DNA of 6,819 bases from an uncultured Moheibacter sp. (GCA_937875605.1 CALLXZ010000417.1:1-6819); one strand, 5' to 3'. Positions 1 through 6,365 are shown, numbered from the stretch's first letter. The notes: a model not told the origin generated them from the sequence alone. Numbers and translations: made by a program.

Positions 1-2
1 GC

Positions 3-488
3 TACAAAGGAAAGTCCATTTCCGATGTGCTGGACATGACTGTAAATGAAGCTGTAGAATTCTTCGAGCCTATTCCGAAAATTTTCAGAAGCGTGAAAAC
101 TTTACAAGATGTAGGATTGGGTTATATAACGCTGGGACAGCAGTCCACTACCCTTTCCGGTGGTGAAGCACAACGTGTGAAGCTCGCTTCGGAATTGAGT
201 AAAAAACAAACGGGAAAAACGATTTATATTTTGGATGAGCCCACGACAGGACTGCATTTTGAGGACATTCGTGTTTTGATGGGTGTCATCAATCAAATTG
301 TAAATTTTGGAAATACGGTGATCATCATCGAACACAATCTGGATGTTATCAAATTGGCAGATCACGTCATCGATATAGGACCTGACGGAGGAGAAAAGGG
401 TGGAAAAATTATAGCTGAAGGAACACCGGAAGAAATTGCAAAAAATCCGAAAAGCATTACGGGGAAATTTTTAAAGGAAGAACTCTAA
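3..488 (+). CDS. uvrA: UvrABC system protein A, C-terminal part (partial, 5' end outside window)
   Basis: UvrA is the damage-recognition ATPase of nucleotide excision repair; it loads UvrB onto damaged DNA in the cytoplasm. Only the last 161 residues of an expected roughly 940 are present, and the reading frame is open from base 3 to the TAA at 486-488. The visible part is the second ABC ATPase lobe. The signature LSGGEAQR is at visible residues 51-58, preceded by the UvrA-typical [13 protein letters not shown]. Walker B with its glutamate is [10 protein letters not shown] at 75-84, the H-loop histidine is 111 ([10 protein letters not shown]), and the conserved tail with [20 protein letters not shown] is at about 123-141. 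A GTG at 27 and an ATG at 36 are internal codons, not starts: the conserved sequence continues upstream of both. The next gene begins 4 bases after the stop, so they are probably co-transcribed. No defect is visible. Confidence 0.97.
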   Translation, partial: YKGKSISDVLDMTVNEAVEFFEPIPKIFRSVKTLQDVGLGYITLGQQSTTLSGGEAQRVKLASELSKKQTGKTIYILDEPTTGLHFEDIRVLMGVINQIVNFGNTVIIIEHNLDVIKLADHVIDIGPDGGEKGGKIIAEGTPEEIAKNPKSITGKFLKEEL

Positions 489-492
489 TTAA

Positions 493-1053
493 ATGTCAAA
501 TTTTGAATTAAATTCTGAGTTACTTTTAGGGAAGTCTTTTCAGAAATTAGAAATTAATTCTTTTTTTGAAGCGATGAAGTATGTAAAGAATCTTCCTTAT
601 GGGCGAAATTCCAATCGGGAAGATTTCGTGCTGGTTTTGACAGAAAATAAAGGAACCTGCAGTTCGAAACATGCTTTGCTGAAATCGTTGGCTGATGAAA
701 ATTCTCAATTCGAATTCAAATTAATGCTCGGAATTTTCAAAATGAATGGAATCAATACGCCAAAAGTAAAAGAAACATTAAATAAATTTGGAATAGAATA
801 CATTCCAGAAGCGCATAATTACCTAAAAATCAATTCTATAATTTACGATTGCACAACTGAAATTTCATCTGAAATCAATTTCTTGCCAGATTTACTAGAA
901 GAAATGGAAATAAATCCGGAAGATGTTTCGACTAAAAAAGTGGAAATTCATCAAAATTTTCTGAAGAATTGGTGTGAGAAAAATTCGTTTAAATTGGAGG
1001 AAATTTGGGGAATCCGTGAACAATGCATTTCCGATTTGGGTTCTAAAAAATAA
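493..1053 (+). CDS. Uncharacterised protein with transglutaminase-like Cys-His-Asp pattern
   Basis: This is a 186-aa protein without signal peptide or membrane segment, so probably cytoplasmic. I do not recognise a named family with certainty. What can be seen is a pattern like the transglutaminase/papain-like fold: Cys56 in GTCSSKHALL at the start of a predicted helix, His108 in EAHNYLKIN on a predicted strand, and Asp119 in IIYDCT on the next strand. The Cys-then-helix, His-strand, Asp-strand order and the spacings (52 and 11 residues) are those expected of a transglutaminase-like catalytic triad. The activity (protease, amidase or a non-catalytic use) cannot be told. The ATG at 493 follows the uvrA stop by 4 bases, which suggests an operon. 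The stop is one base from the stop of the convergent gene. The alternative is an unrelated alpha/beta protein with a chance match. Confidence 0.85.
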   Translation: MSNFELNSELLLGKSFQKLEINSFFEAMKYVKNLPYGRNSNREDFVLVLTENKGTCSSKHALLKSLADENSQFEFKLMLGIFKMNGINTPKVKETLNKFGIEYIPEAHNYLKINSIIYDCTTEISSEINFLPDLLEEMEINPEDVSTKKVEIHQNFLKNWCEKNSFKLEEIWGIREQCISDLGSKK

Positions 1054-1054
1054 T

Positions 1055-1585
1055 TTATTCGATAAATAACGGAGTCGCTCCGATTTTCTTCTTATAAAAT
1101 TCTATTAAGATTTCCGTTTCCGATTGGTTTCCATCAGATCCCAAAATCCAAATCGAATGATTTTTCCATTTTAAAAAGTATTGATTTACAGCTTTATTGG
1201 AAATATTTTCACGATGAATTCGTTTAACCGTATTTAATAAATCTGTTTCCGAAAAAAATTCGGTGACCACGATATTTAGAAACTCAACTTCGGTTATTTC
1301 GTCTGGATTTTCTTTTAATGCTGTATAATTTTTTATCAAGGTTTGGAAATACATCGCTTTAGAAGTAAAAAGTCGATCATACTCTTTTTTCTGATCAGAA
1401 GTCAAACTATCGTATTCCACTAAATACGGATTAGGTCCGTCATCTTGAGGAAATTCATATTCTTTAAAAAGCAAAGTATCAATTTTAAAACTATCTGGAA
1501 AGATTATTTCTTGTGGATAAGAACTAATGCTACTCAAAATCATCCATAAAGCAATTATTTTTCTAATCACGCTTTTTATTTTCAA
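1055..1585 (-). CDS. Small exported protein of unknown function
   Basis: I do not recognise this 176-aa protein. The N-terminus is a likely Sec signal peptide: a basic stretch (MKIKSVIRK) followed by a hydrophobic run (IIALWMILSSIS) to about residue 22, with the mature chain starting near SYPQE. There is no lipobox cysteine, so a periplasmic or secreted location is inferred. The mature part is acidic at its start, then largely helical and charged, with no cysteine and no obvious catalytic motif. The start is uncertain: the first in-frame initiator is TTG at 1585-1583, with GTG at codon 6 and the first ATG at codon 15. Starting at the ATG would remove the basic part of the signal peptide, so TTG or GTG is preferred. 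The gene is divergent from obg with 95 bases between them and convergent with the gene before it. Confidence 0.8.
   Translation of the reverse strand: MKIKSVIRKIIALWMILSSISSYPQEIIFPDSFKIDTLLFKEYEFPQDDGPNPYLVEYDSLTSDQKKEYDRLFTSKAMYFQTLIKNYTALKENPDEITEVEFLNIVVTEFFSETDLLNTVKRIHRENISNKAVNQYFLKWKNHSIWILGSDGNQSETEILIEFYKKKIGATPLFIE
1070..1090 (+). terminator. Probable rho-independent terminator of the uvrA-side transcript
   Basis: CGGAG (1070-1074), loop TCG, CTCCG (1078-1082) make a perfect 5-bp GC-rich hairpin in AT-rich surroundings, followed by ATTTTCTT. It starts 17 bases after the stop of the 493-1053 gene, where a terminator is expected. It lies inside the last codons of the convergent gene, so the same bases also encode part of that protein's C-terminus. 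The stem is short, hence the moderate confidence. Confidence 0.45.
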
Positions 1586-1590
1586 AGATA
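1583..1590 (-). promoter_or_regulatory. TAnnTTTG (-7 box) match at the start of the exported-protein gene
   Basis: Read on the minus strand the bases are TATCTTTG, a full match to the Bacteroidota -7 element TAnnTTTG. No TTTG/TTG -33 element is seen at about 19 bp upstream. The last three bases are also the proposed TTG start codon, so this box and that start codon cannot easily both be right. Confidence 0.3.
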
Positions 1591-1656
1591 TACGAAAAAA
1601 ATACAGAAATCAGAAAGCAATCGGAACCGCTTCAATTCAAATTAAAAATAAACTCG

Positions 1657-1664
1657 GATATTTG
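1657..1664 (+). promoter_or_regulatory. Possible -7 promoter box of obg
   Basis: GATATTTG matches TAnnTTTG at all fixed positions except the first, and lies 16 bases before the obg start. That would give a short leader of about 10 bases. The -33 region is not recognisable, so this is a weak call based mainly on position. Confidence 0.35.
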
Positions 1665-1680
1665 CAAAAATTAAATTCAA

Positions 1681-2670
1681 TTGTCAAACTTCGTAGATTA
1701 CATCAAAATATATTGTAAAAGCGGAAACGGAGGTCCCGGTTCTGCCCATTTGCACCGTGAAAAATTCATCGAAAAAGGCGGTCCTGACGGTGGAGACGGT
1801 GGCAGAGGCGGACACATCATTTTGAGAGGAAATTCCCAATTATGGACACTTCTCGCTTTACGATTTACCCGTCATTTAAAGGCGGATAATGGAAAACCGG
1901 GTGGGACTTCTCGTGCGACAGGTGCAGATGGAAAAGATGTAATCATCGAAGTTCCCATCGGAACGATTGCAAAAGATGAAGAAGGAAATTTTTTAGGCGA
2001 AATTACGGAAGACGGACAGCAAGTCATACTTTTAGAAGGTGGAAAAGGCGGTTTGGGTAACTGGCATTTCCGCTCCGCAACGAGACAAACACCACGCTAT
2101 GCCCAACCGGGATTGAATGGTATAGAATTACCGATAATTTTGGAATTAAAAATTCTGGCAGATGTAGGATTGGTCGGATTTCCAAATGCCGGAAAATCAA
2201 CACTTTTATCGGTTGTTTCAGCTGCAAAACCTAAAATTGCTGATTATGCTTTTACGACGTTGACTCCTAATTTGGGGATAGTAGATTATAGAAATCACCA
2301 GTCATTTGTAATGGCGGATATTCCCGGAATTATCGAAGGAGCGGCTGAAGGAAAAGGTTTGGGACACCGGTTTTTACGGCATATCGAACGAAACTCTGTT
2401 TTGTTGTTTTTGATTCCTGCGGACGCAAAAGATTATGCTAAAGAATATGACATTCTTCTCAACGAATTGAAAAAATTCAATCCCGAACTTTTAGACAAAG
2501 GACGAGTGCTGGCGATTTCCAAAAGCGATATGCTGGACAAGGAATTGAAAACGGAAATTTCGAAACTTTTACCCCAAGACATTCCGCATTTGTTTTTCTC
2601 TTCCGTTGCCCAACAAGGGTTAATGGAGCTGAAAGATTTATTATGGAAGAAGATTAATGAGGAAGTTTAA
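1681..2670 (+). CDS. obg: GTPase Obg (ribosome assembly GTPase), TTG start
   Basis: Obg is an essential GTPase linked to 50S ribosomal subunit maturation and the stringent response. Residues 1 to about 158 are the glycine-rich Obg fold, with [12 protein letters not shown] at 33-44 and GGKGGLGN at 120-127. The GTPase domain follows: G1 GFPNAGKS 166-173, switch I FTTLTP 191-196, G3 DIPG 213-216 followed by [17 protein letters not shown]4 SKSD 280-283 and G5 SSVA 307-310. G4 has Ser in place of the Asn of the canonical NKxD. At 329 aa it is the short form without the C-terminal OCT domain. The start is TTG at 1681: an in-frame TAA at 1672-1674 rules out any earlier ATG, GTG or TTG, the next ATG is at residue 211, and the family N-terminus ([10 protein letters not shown]) begins exactly here. 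It is transcribed alone, divergently from the exported-protein gene. Confidence 0.97.
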   Translation: MSNFVDYIKIYCKSGNGGPGSAHLHREKFIEKGGPDGGDGGRGGHIILRGNSQLWTLLALRFTRHLKADNGKPGGTSRATGADGKDVIIEVPIGTIAKDEEGNFLGEITEDGQQVILLEGGKGGLGNWHFRSATRQTPRYAQPGLNGIELPIILELKILADVGLVGFPNAGKSTLLSVVSAAKPKIADYAFTTLTPNLGIVDYRNHQSFVMADIPGIIEGAAEGKGLGHRFLRHIERNSVLLFLIPADAKDYAKEYDILLNELKKFNPELLDKGRVLAISKSDMLDKELKTEISKLLPQDIPHLFFSSVAQQGLMELKDLLWKKINEEV

Positions 2671-2924
2671 AATAGAAATGGTTAGCGTTTTATTATTTAA
2701 ATCATTTTTCTTACTGTTCTTTCCTGTTTGGTTGATGGCCAAGTCATTCTTAAGAAGTAGGTGTTATAAATCCCCCCTATTCATTTAAGAAAGAATTTAT
2801 CATCTTTTAAAAAATATAAAAATTATACTGGTTAATACTTTCCCTTTTTGGTGCTTCGAATAGATTTAGAAATTACCAAGGAAGTAATTATTTCTCAATT
2901 GAAAAGTGCTTTGGAAAAATTGGA
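2671..2924. other. Gap between obg and the regulator gene, no convincing gene
   Basis: This 254-base AT-rich stretch lies between convergent genes. It holds an ORF of 36 codons at 2678-2788 (plus strand, hydrophobic, with a helix-like run of Leu and Phe and then a basic tail). The same frame continues after its single TAA to a second stop at 2861-2863. A further open stretch at 2836-2928 ends in the helix-like EVIISQLKSALEKLD and runs 4 bases past the end of the regulator gene. There is a 10-bp palindrome TTCTTAAGAA at 2747-2756, a related TTAAGAA at 2785-2791, and an inverted repeat AATTAC/GTAATT at 2871-2889 with a 7-base loop. None is a clear gene or terminator; the ORFs may be remnants of a decayed gene. 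Confidence 0.6.
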
Positions 2925-3635
2925 TTAATCCAAAATTGAATATTTAGCGAAAAATTCTGCTTTGAAAATTTCTCCCAGAGGGATTTCCGATTCGTCGATG
3001 TAAATCGTATGATTGTCAAATGATTGTATATGGTTGAAATTTACAATGTAAGATTTACTCACGCGCATAAAGAATTCTGAAATTATTTTCTGATGAATCG
3101 TTTTCAGATTCATAGCTGTGATTAATTTTTGTGTGGTGGTATGAATCACTGCATAATCTTTCAAGCCCTCTATGAATTTGACATCTTCGAATTTTATCTT
3201 GTAATACCTTCGGTCAGATTTGATGAGCAAAAAATCTTTATCACTTGATTCTACAGAATTTTTCAACGTATTTTCCGATAGCAAATTTTGGTAAGTAATC
3301 GCTTTTTGAATGGCTTTTTCCAGACGCGGTTTGTCAATCGGTTTCAGTAAATAATCAATCGCATCCAGATCATAACTTTGCACTGCATAATTTGAAAATG
3401 CAGTCGTGAAAACAATCAAAGTCTGCTGCCCGAGTTGCTGCGCAAATTCAATTCCTGTAACTTCCGGCATCTGAATGTCTAGGAAAATCAGATCAACCTG
3501 ATTCGATTTTATAAAATCCATAGCTGCCGGCGCATTGGAGAAATTTCCGATGATTTTCAGTTCAGAGATTTCCTCAATCAGCGACATCATTTCTTCTCTT
3601 GCGAGCGGTTCATCATCTACAACGATGCAATTCAT
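2925..3635 (-). CDS. LytTR-family response regulator
   Basis: This is a cytoplasmic transcription regulator of 236 aa, the normal length for a LytR/AlgR-type protein. The receiver domain covers about residues 1-120: acidic pocket Asp7-Asp8 (VVDDEPLA), phosphoacceptor Asp53 (LIFLDIQMPEVTG), the conserved Thr at 77/78 (VFTTAFSNYAV) and Lys98 (LLKPID). The LytTR DNA-binding domain covers about 134-236, with the typical ISEFFMRVSKSYIVNF at 185-200 and the closing IPLGEIFKAEFF. It is translated from ATG at 3635-3633, overlapping the kinase stop by 4 bases (ATGA), so the two are probably translationally coupled and act as a cognate pair. LytTR proteins bind pairs of direct repeats about 21-22 bp apart; such a repeat lies at 4795-4827, upstream of the operon and of the divergent gene pair, which is the likely target. 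Confidence 0.95.
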   Translation of the reverse strand: MNCIVVDDEPLAREEMMSLIEEISELKIIGNFSNAPAAMDFIKSNQVDLIFLDIQMPEVTGIEFAQQLGQQTLIVFTTAFSNYAVQSYDLDAIDYLLKPIDKPRLEKAIQKAITYQNLLSENTLKNSVESSDKDFLLIKSDRRYYKIKFEDVKFIEGLKDYAVIHTTTQKLITAMNLKTIHQKIISEFFMRVSKSYIVNFNHIQSFDNHTIYIDESEIPLGEIFKAEFFAKYSILD

Positions 3636-4705
3636 AACGGTATGATTAGTTTGATTTTATACAACTCTTCGGTCGATTCTACCTCCAGCGAATGCTTGTC
3701 TTCATACAAAAGTTCGAGCCTTCTTTTGATGTTGGTCAGTCCCAGTCCGCTGTATTTTTTATTTGGGTTTAAATTTTCAGCAGGTTTGGAATTGATGCAG
3801 GTAAAATGAAGTTTATTGTTTTCAATCTTTAAAGTTATTTTTATAAAAACTTCTCTATCAGTAATAAACGAACTGTGCTTGACTGCATTTTCTACAAAAG
3901 TTGTAAATAAATTCGGCGGAATAAATACTTGCAAAAATTTCTTTTCTTCTGATTTAAGTTCAATTTCAAATCTGAAATTATCTCTTCTGATTTTTTCAAG
4001 ATTTAGGAAATTTGAAATGAAATTAATTTCAGAATTGATGGAAGTTTTTTCTTCATTATTTTCATAAAGCTGATAGCGCAGAAATTCAGAAAGTTTGATA
4101 ATAATTGTAGTTGCTTTTTCGGGATCTTTTCTGATGAGCGCCTTCACATTATTGAGCATATTGAACAGAAAATGTGGATTGATTTGATTTTTCAATTCAT
4201 TCAATTCCATATTCAGCGTCAAATTCTTCAGTTCGGAAATCCTTTCATTATCCTTTACCCAACGCTGCAAAAGTTTGACAGTAGTTGTGACCATGATGAT
4301 GGGAATCGAAATCATCATTCCATCATACATATTTCTGATGGGTCTGTTTTGTTTTCTTATTTCTTCAGCAATTTCAAAATAATTCATTAAAATGAATGAC
4401 AAAACATTAATTCCAGTCAAAACCACTGCAATTAAACACAATAAATAAAGCAAATATTTCGCCTTGAAAAACAAACGCGGAACGAGCACATAAATATTGA
4501 TATAAAACATCACAAGAAATATGACGTAAACCAATGAAATTCTCGACCATTTATCAGATTCTACATCTTCATTGTTCAATGATGAAACATAAAAAAGAAG
4601 TAAGAGCCCAATAGTGAAAAATATGTGCCGATGAATCCGAAACTTATTTTCCACCAGAAAACTGATGACCTTTTTATCTTTTTCCTCTCTTGAAATGTAT
4701 CCCAT
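3632..4705 (-). CDS. LytS/YehU-type sensor histidine kinase, four membrane helices
   Basis: This is a 357-aa inner-membrane kinase that should phosphorylate the regulator encoded next to it. Four hydrophobic segments at about residues 27-41, 56-76, 83-108 and 128-147 form the membrane part, with only short loops between them, so there is no extracytoplasmic sensor domain. A linker with coiled-coil character (about 148-173) leads into the His_kinase domain, whose phosphoacceptor His178 lies in NQINPHFLFN. The ATPase domain shows the N-box FVENAVKHS (270-278, Asn273) and the glycine box SGLGLTNIKRRL (319-330), and the protein ends in KLIIPL. The start is ATG at 4705-4703, with no better one visible. 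The signal sensed is unknown; a membrane-embedded or membrane-state cue is inferred from the lack of a sensor domain. It is the first gene of a two-gene operon. Confidence 0.94.
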   Translation of the reverse strand: MGYISREEKDKKVISFLVENKFRIHRHIFFTIGLLLLFYVSSLNNEDVESDKWSRISLVYVIFLVMFYINIYVLVPRLFFKAKYLLYLLCLIAVVLTGINVLSFILMNYFEIAEEIRKQNRPIRNMYDGMMISIPIIMVTTTVKLLQRWVKDNERISELKNLTLNMELNELKNQINPHFLFNMLNNVKALIRKDPEKATTIIIKLSEFLRYQLYENNEEKTSINSEINFISNFLNLEKIRRDNFRFEIELKSEEKKFLQVFIPPNLFTTFVENAVKHSSFITDREVFIKITLKIENNKLHFTCINSKPAENLNPNKKYSGLGLTNIKRRLELLYEDKHSLEVESTEELYKIKLIIPL

Positions 4706-4716
4706 AATCTAAGTTA

Positions 4717-4724
4717 CAAAAATA
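4717..4724 (-). promoter_or_regulatory. -7 promoter box of the kinase-regulator operon
   Basis: Read on the minus strand the bases are TATTTTTG, a full match to TAnnTTTG, ending 11 bases before the kinase ATG. No good TTTG is seen about 19 bp upstream, so the promoter may be weak or activator-dependent. The leader would be only a few bases long. Confidence 0.4.
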
Positions 4725-4794
4725 AGGTTATTAACTTCCCACATCTTTCTTTTTATACAAAACCTGTGATTTTACCTACTTAACACCTTTTTCG

Positions 4795-4827
4795 GGTTTG
4801 GTAGAAAAAACTCGTGGTTTGGTAGAA
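4795..4827. repeat. Direct repeat pair, probable LytTR regulator binding site
   Basis: The 12-mer GGTTTGGTAGAA occurs exactly at 4795-4806 and again at 4816-4827, a period of 21 bp, so both copies face the same side of the helix. Known LytTR sites are two about 9-bp direct repeats separated by 12-13 bp with a GTTNRK core; GTTTGG at 4796-4801 and 4817-4822 fits that core and spacing. The site lies between the two divergent operons, 60 bases before the ATG at 4888. It is better placed to activate the 4888-6309 genes than the kinase operon. The match to consensus outside the core is poor. Confidence 0.6.
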
Positions 4828-4840
4828 GTTTATAATTATG

Positions 4841-4862
4841 AAATGAATTTCTGAGTTCATTT
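4841..4862. repeat. Inverted repeat before the gene at 4888
   Basis: AAATGAA (4841-4847) and TTCATTT (4856-4862) are perfect 7-bp inverted arms around an 8-base centre. It sits between the LytTR-like repeats and the start codon, within the presumed promoter. It could be an operator half-site pair or a weak stem if transcription starts upstream of it; AT-rich DNA gives such repeats by chance fairly often. Confidence 0.3.
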
Positions 4863-4887
4863 GCCTTGTATAATTTAAAATAAGAAT

Positions 4888-5325
4888 ATGATGTATGCTC
4901 AAAAATGGTTTGATGAGGTTCTTTTAAATCCAATGCTAGACGAGGAACAACAGGAAATCAAAATAATCCAGCTGACGGATTTGATTCGTTTTGTAGAAAG
5001 TTATAATCCTTCTATCGAAATCATAGGTTATTCGCATTCACTGAATATAGTTAGTGATGAGAATATCCGAAAAGGAATTTTATTTTATGACTATAAACTA
5101 CTTCAGCATCCTTTGTTTTTTTCTTCATTTTTTAGCCATTCTTATCTCGAAATTTTAAAAATTCAGAACAATGTTCATGAACTTTGGTTTGTATTTGTGG
5201 ATGACAATCTAAATGCTGAATGTCAAAATATAGAAAAATTTATCAAGGAGAATAATGTAGCGGAGATGTATGACAAGGTATTTCTCTTTGATTTTTTCGA
5301 ATCGAAAGCATCTAAATTAGATTAA
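4888..5325 (+). CDS. Uncharacterised 145-aa cytoplasmic protein, candidate regulator target
   Basis: I do not recognise this protein. It has no signal peptide or membrane helix and is rich in Phe, Tyr, Asp and Glu. Predicted alternating helices and strands include a helical N-terminal third (residues 1-38), strands around IEIIGYS (43-49) and ELWFVFVDD (98-106), and a C-terminal strand VFLFDFF (131-137), which suggests a small alpha/beta fold. No catalytic or metal-binding pattern stands out. Two ATGs in tandem (4888 and 4891) make the exact start ambiguous by one residue. A weak promoter TTTC-N19-TAATTTAA (4848-4878) lies just upstream. It ends in tandem TAA stops, and the outer-membrane gene begins directly after them in the same frame, so the two form an operon. 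Position next to a LytTR-like site suggests control by the neighbouring two-component system. Confidence 0.8.
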   Translation: MMYAQKWFDEVLLNPMLDEEQQEIKIIQLTDLIRFVESYNPSIEIIGYSHSLNIVSDENIRKGILFYDYKLLQHPLFFSSFFSHSYLEILKIQNNVHELWFVFVDDNLNAECQNIEKFIKENNVAEMYDKVFLFDFFESKASKLD

Positions 5326-5328
5326 TAA

Positions 5329-6309
5329 ATGAATGTATTTAAAATAACGTTATTGTTATCGTTGATGGCAATTTCTCCTTTGTGTTTATCTCAGACGGAT
5401 AGTATTCCACAAAAATTAACCGCTTATGTAGCTGATAAATTTGCTGCAACACGGGTATTGAATGTTGAGTTTAAAACACTTGCTCCTTATAAATTTTCGT
5501 CTGAATCTGCTGCAGGAAAACTTCCGGAAAGTAAAGTGAAAAATCTTTTCATGGCTAATGCAAGTGTCAATGGTAATTTCATTGTCAAGAAAAATTGGAT
5601 GCTTGGAGCCAATATGACTTACCGCTATCTATCTTCTTCAATCGAAAAAACTGACGATGTTTCAGGTGCAATAAATATTGAAGATAATGATTTTCATTAC
5701 CACACGACCTCGCTCAATTTTACGTACATCACAAAACTTTGGAATAAGCCAACATTTTTTACTGCAACGGTTACTGTTGACGGAAGTGAAAATCATTTCG
5801 AAAGAATTAAAGGTTTAGCGACTGGAACTGTACTCATCACGGCAAATGCTAAAACAAAGTTAGGCTTAGGTTTGGCGGGAATTATTGATCCGACTTCACA
5901 AGTTCCGGTTATTCCAATCGTTACTTATGAACACAAGTTCAATAATGGCTGGACCTTGGATTTCATTTTGCCTAAACATGCCTATCTAAAAAGAAATTTG
6001 TTAAAAAATGGACGCATTTCAATTGGAAGTGAGTTTGAATCCACTAATTTTTATATGTATGATTTTGATGAAAAAAATGGGACTTACGAATTCCGGCAAA
6101 TTGAAGTAAATTCAGGATTTATGTATGAACAACATCTTGGCGGTTCATTTATTGCCACACTAAAAAGTGGTATGAAAATTATTCCTAACGGTCGCGTATT
6201 TGAAAAGAATGAATCTTTTGATTCATATTTATTTCAGGCAAAACCAAAACCTTCATTTTACCTTAATCTTGGAATTTCATTCAATCCTTTTGGGAAATTA
6301 TTTAAATAA
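5329..6309 (+). CDS. Outer-membrane beta-barrel protein (DUF6268-like)
   Basis: This is a 326-aa exported protein. The signal peptide is at 1-21 (MNVFKITLLLSLMAISPLCLS), with probable cleavage before Gln22. Cys19 does not sit in a lipobox, so a lipoprotein is unlikely. The mature part is a series of amphipathic strands with alternating hydrophobic residues and aromatic girdles, for example FIVKKNWMLGANMTYRYL (84-101), KLGLGLAGII (177-186) and FYLNLGISFNPF (310-321), the last near the C-terminus as usual for barrels. The segment GWTLDFILPKHAYLKR at 207-222 resembles the Bacteroidota DUF6268 barrel family, as far as I can judge from memory. Transport or structural role is unknown. It follows the 145-aa gene by 3 bases after tandem stops and in the same frame, so it should be co-transcribed and perhaps translated by reinitiation. 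Confidence 0.85.
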   Translation: MNVFKITLLLSLMAISPLCLSQTDSIPQKLTAYVADKFAATRVLNVEFKTLAPYKFSSESAAGKLPESKVKNLFMANASVNGNFIVKKNWMLGANMTYRYLSSSIEKTDDVSGAINIEDNDFHYHTTSLNFTYITKLWNKPTFFTATVTVDGSENHFERIKGLATGTVLITANAKTKLGLGLAGIIDPTSQVPVIPIVTYEHKFNNGWTLDFILPKHAYLKRNLLKNGRISIGSEFESTNFYMYDFDEKNGTYEFRQIEVNSGFMYEQHLGGSFIATLKSGMKIIPNGRVFEKNESFDSYLFQAKPKPSFYLNLGISFNPFGKLFK

Positions 6310-6342
6310 TATTTCCGCCTTTTGATTTTAATGGAATAAATA

Positions 6343-6365
6343 ACTTTAGCAAAGTGTTGAACTTT
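6343..6365. repeat. Overlapping hairpins in the convergent gap
   Basis: ACTTT, AAAGT and ACTTT occur in order at 6343-6347, 6351-6355 and 6361-6365, so the middle element can pair with either flank (loops of 3 or 5 bases). They lie in the 75-base gap between convergent genes, where terminators are expected. The stems are short and AT-only and no strong U-tract follows, so a terminator role is weakly supported. Confidence 0.25.

Noticed and set aside
102..365. Minus-strand open frame of 87 codons within uvrA
   Set aside because: It lies entirely opposite conserved UvrA coding sequence and its product shows no recognisable family features; it is a shadow frame.
1527..1718. Plus-strand open frame of 63 codons spanning the start regions of the exported-protein gene and obg
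   Set aside because: It overlaps the signal-peptide region of one gene and the start of obg in other frames; its basic, low-complexity product is what AT-rich shadow sequence gives.
2024..2227. Minus-strand open frame of 67 codons within obg
   Set aside because: It is opposite the conserved Obg core and G1 motif; no independent support.
3816..4390. Plus-strand open frames of 83 and 72 codons opposite the histidine kinase
   Set aside because: Both mirror conserved kinase sequence including the phosphoacceptor and N-box regions; shadow frames.
5385..5385. Lipoprotein signal in the barrel protein because of Cys19
   Set aside because: The residues before the Cys (ISPL) do not fit a lipobox, and the protein is a predicted barrel with a normal cleavage site at 21/22.
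6342..6349. TAACTTTA as a plus-strand -7 promoter box
   Set aside because: It is one base short of TAnnTTTG, but no plus-strand gene follows in the window and a minus-strand gene lies immediately downstream.
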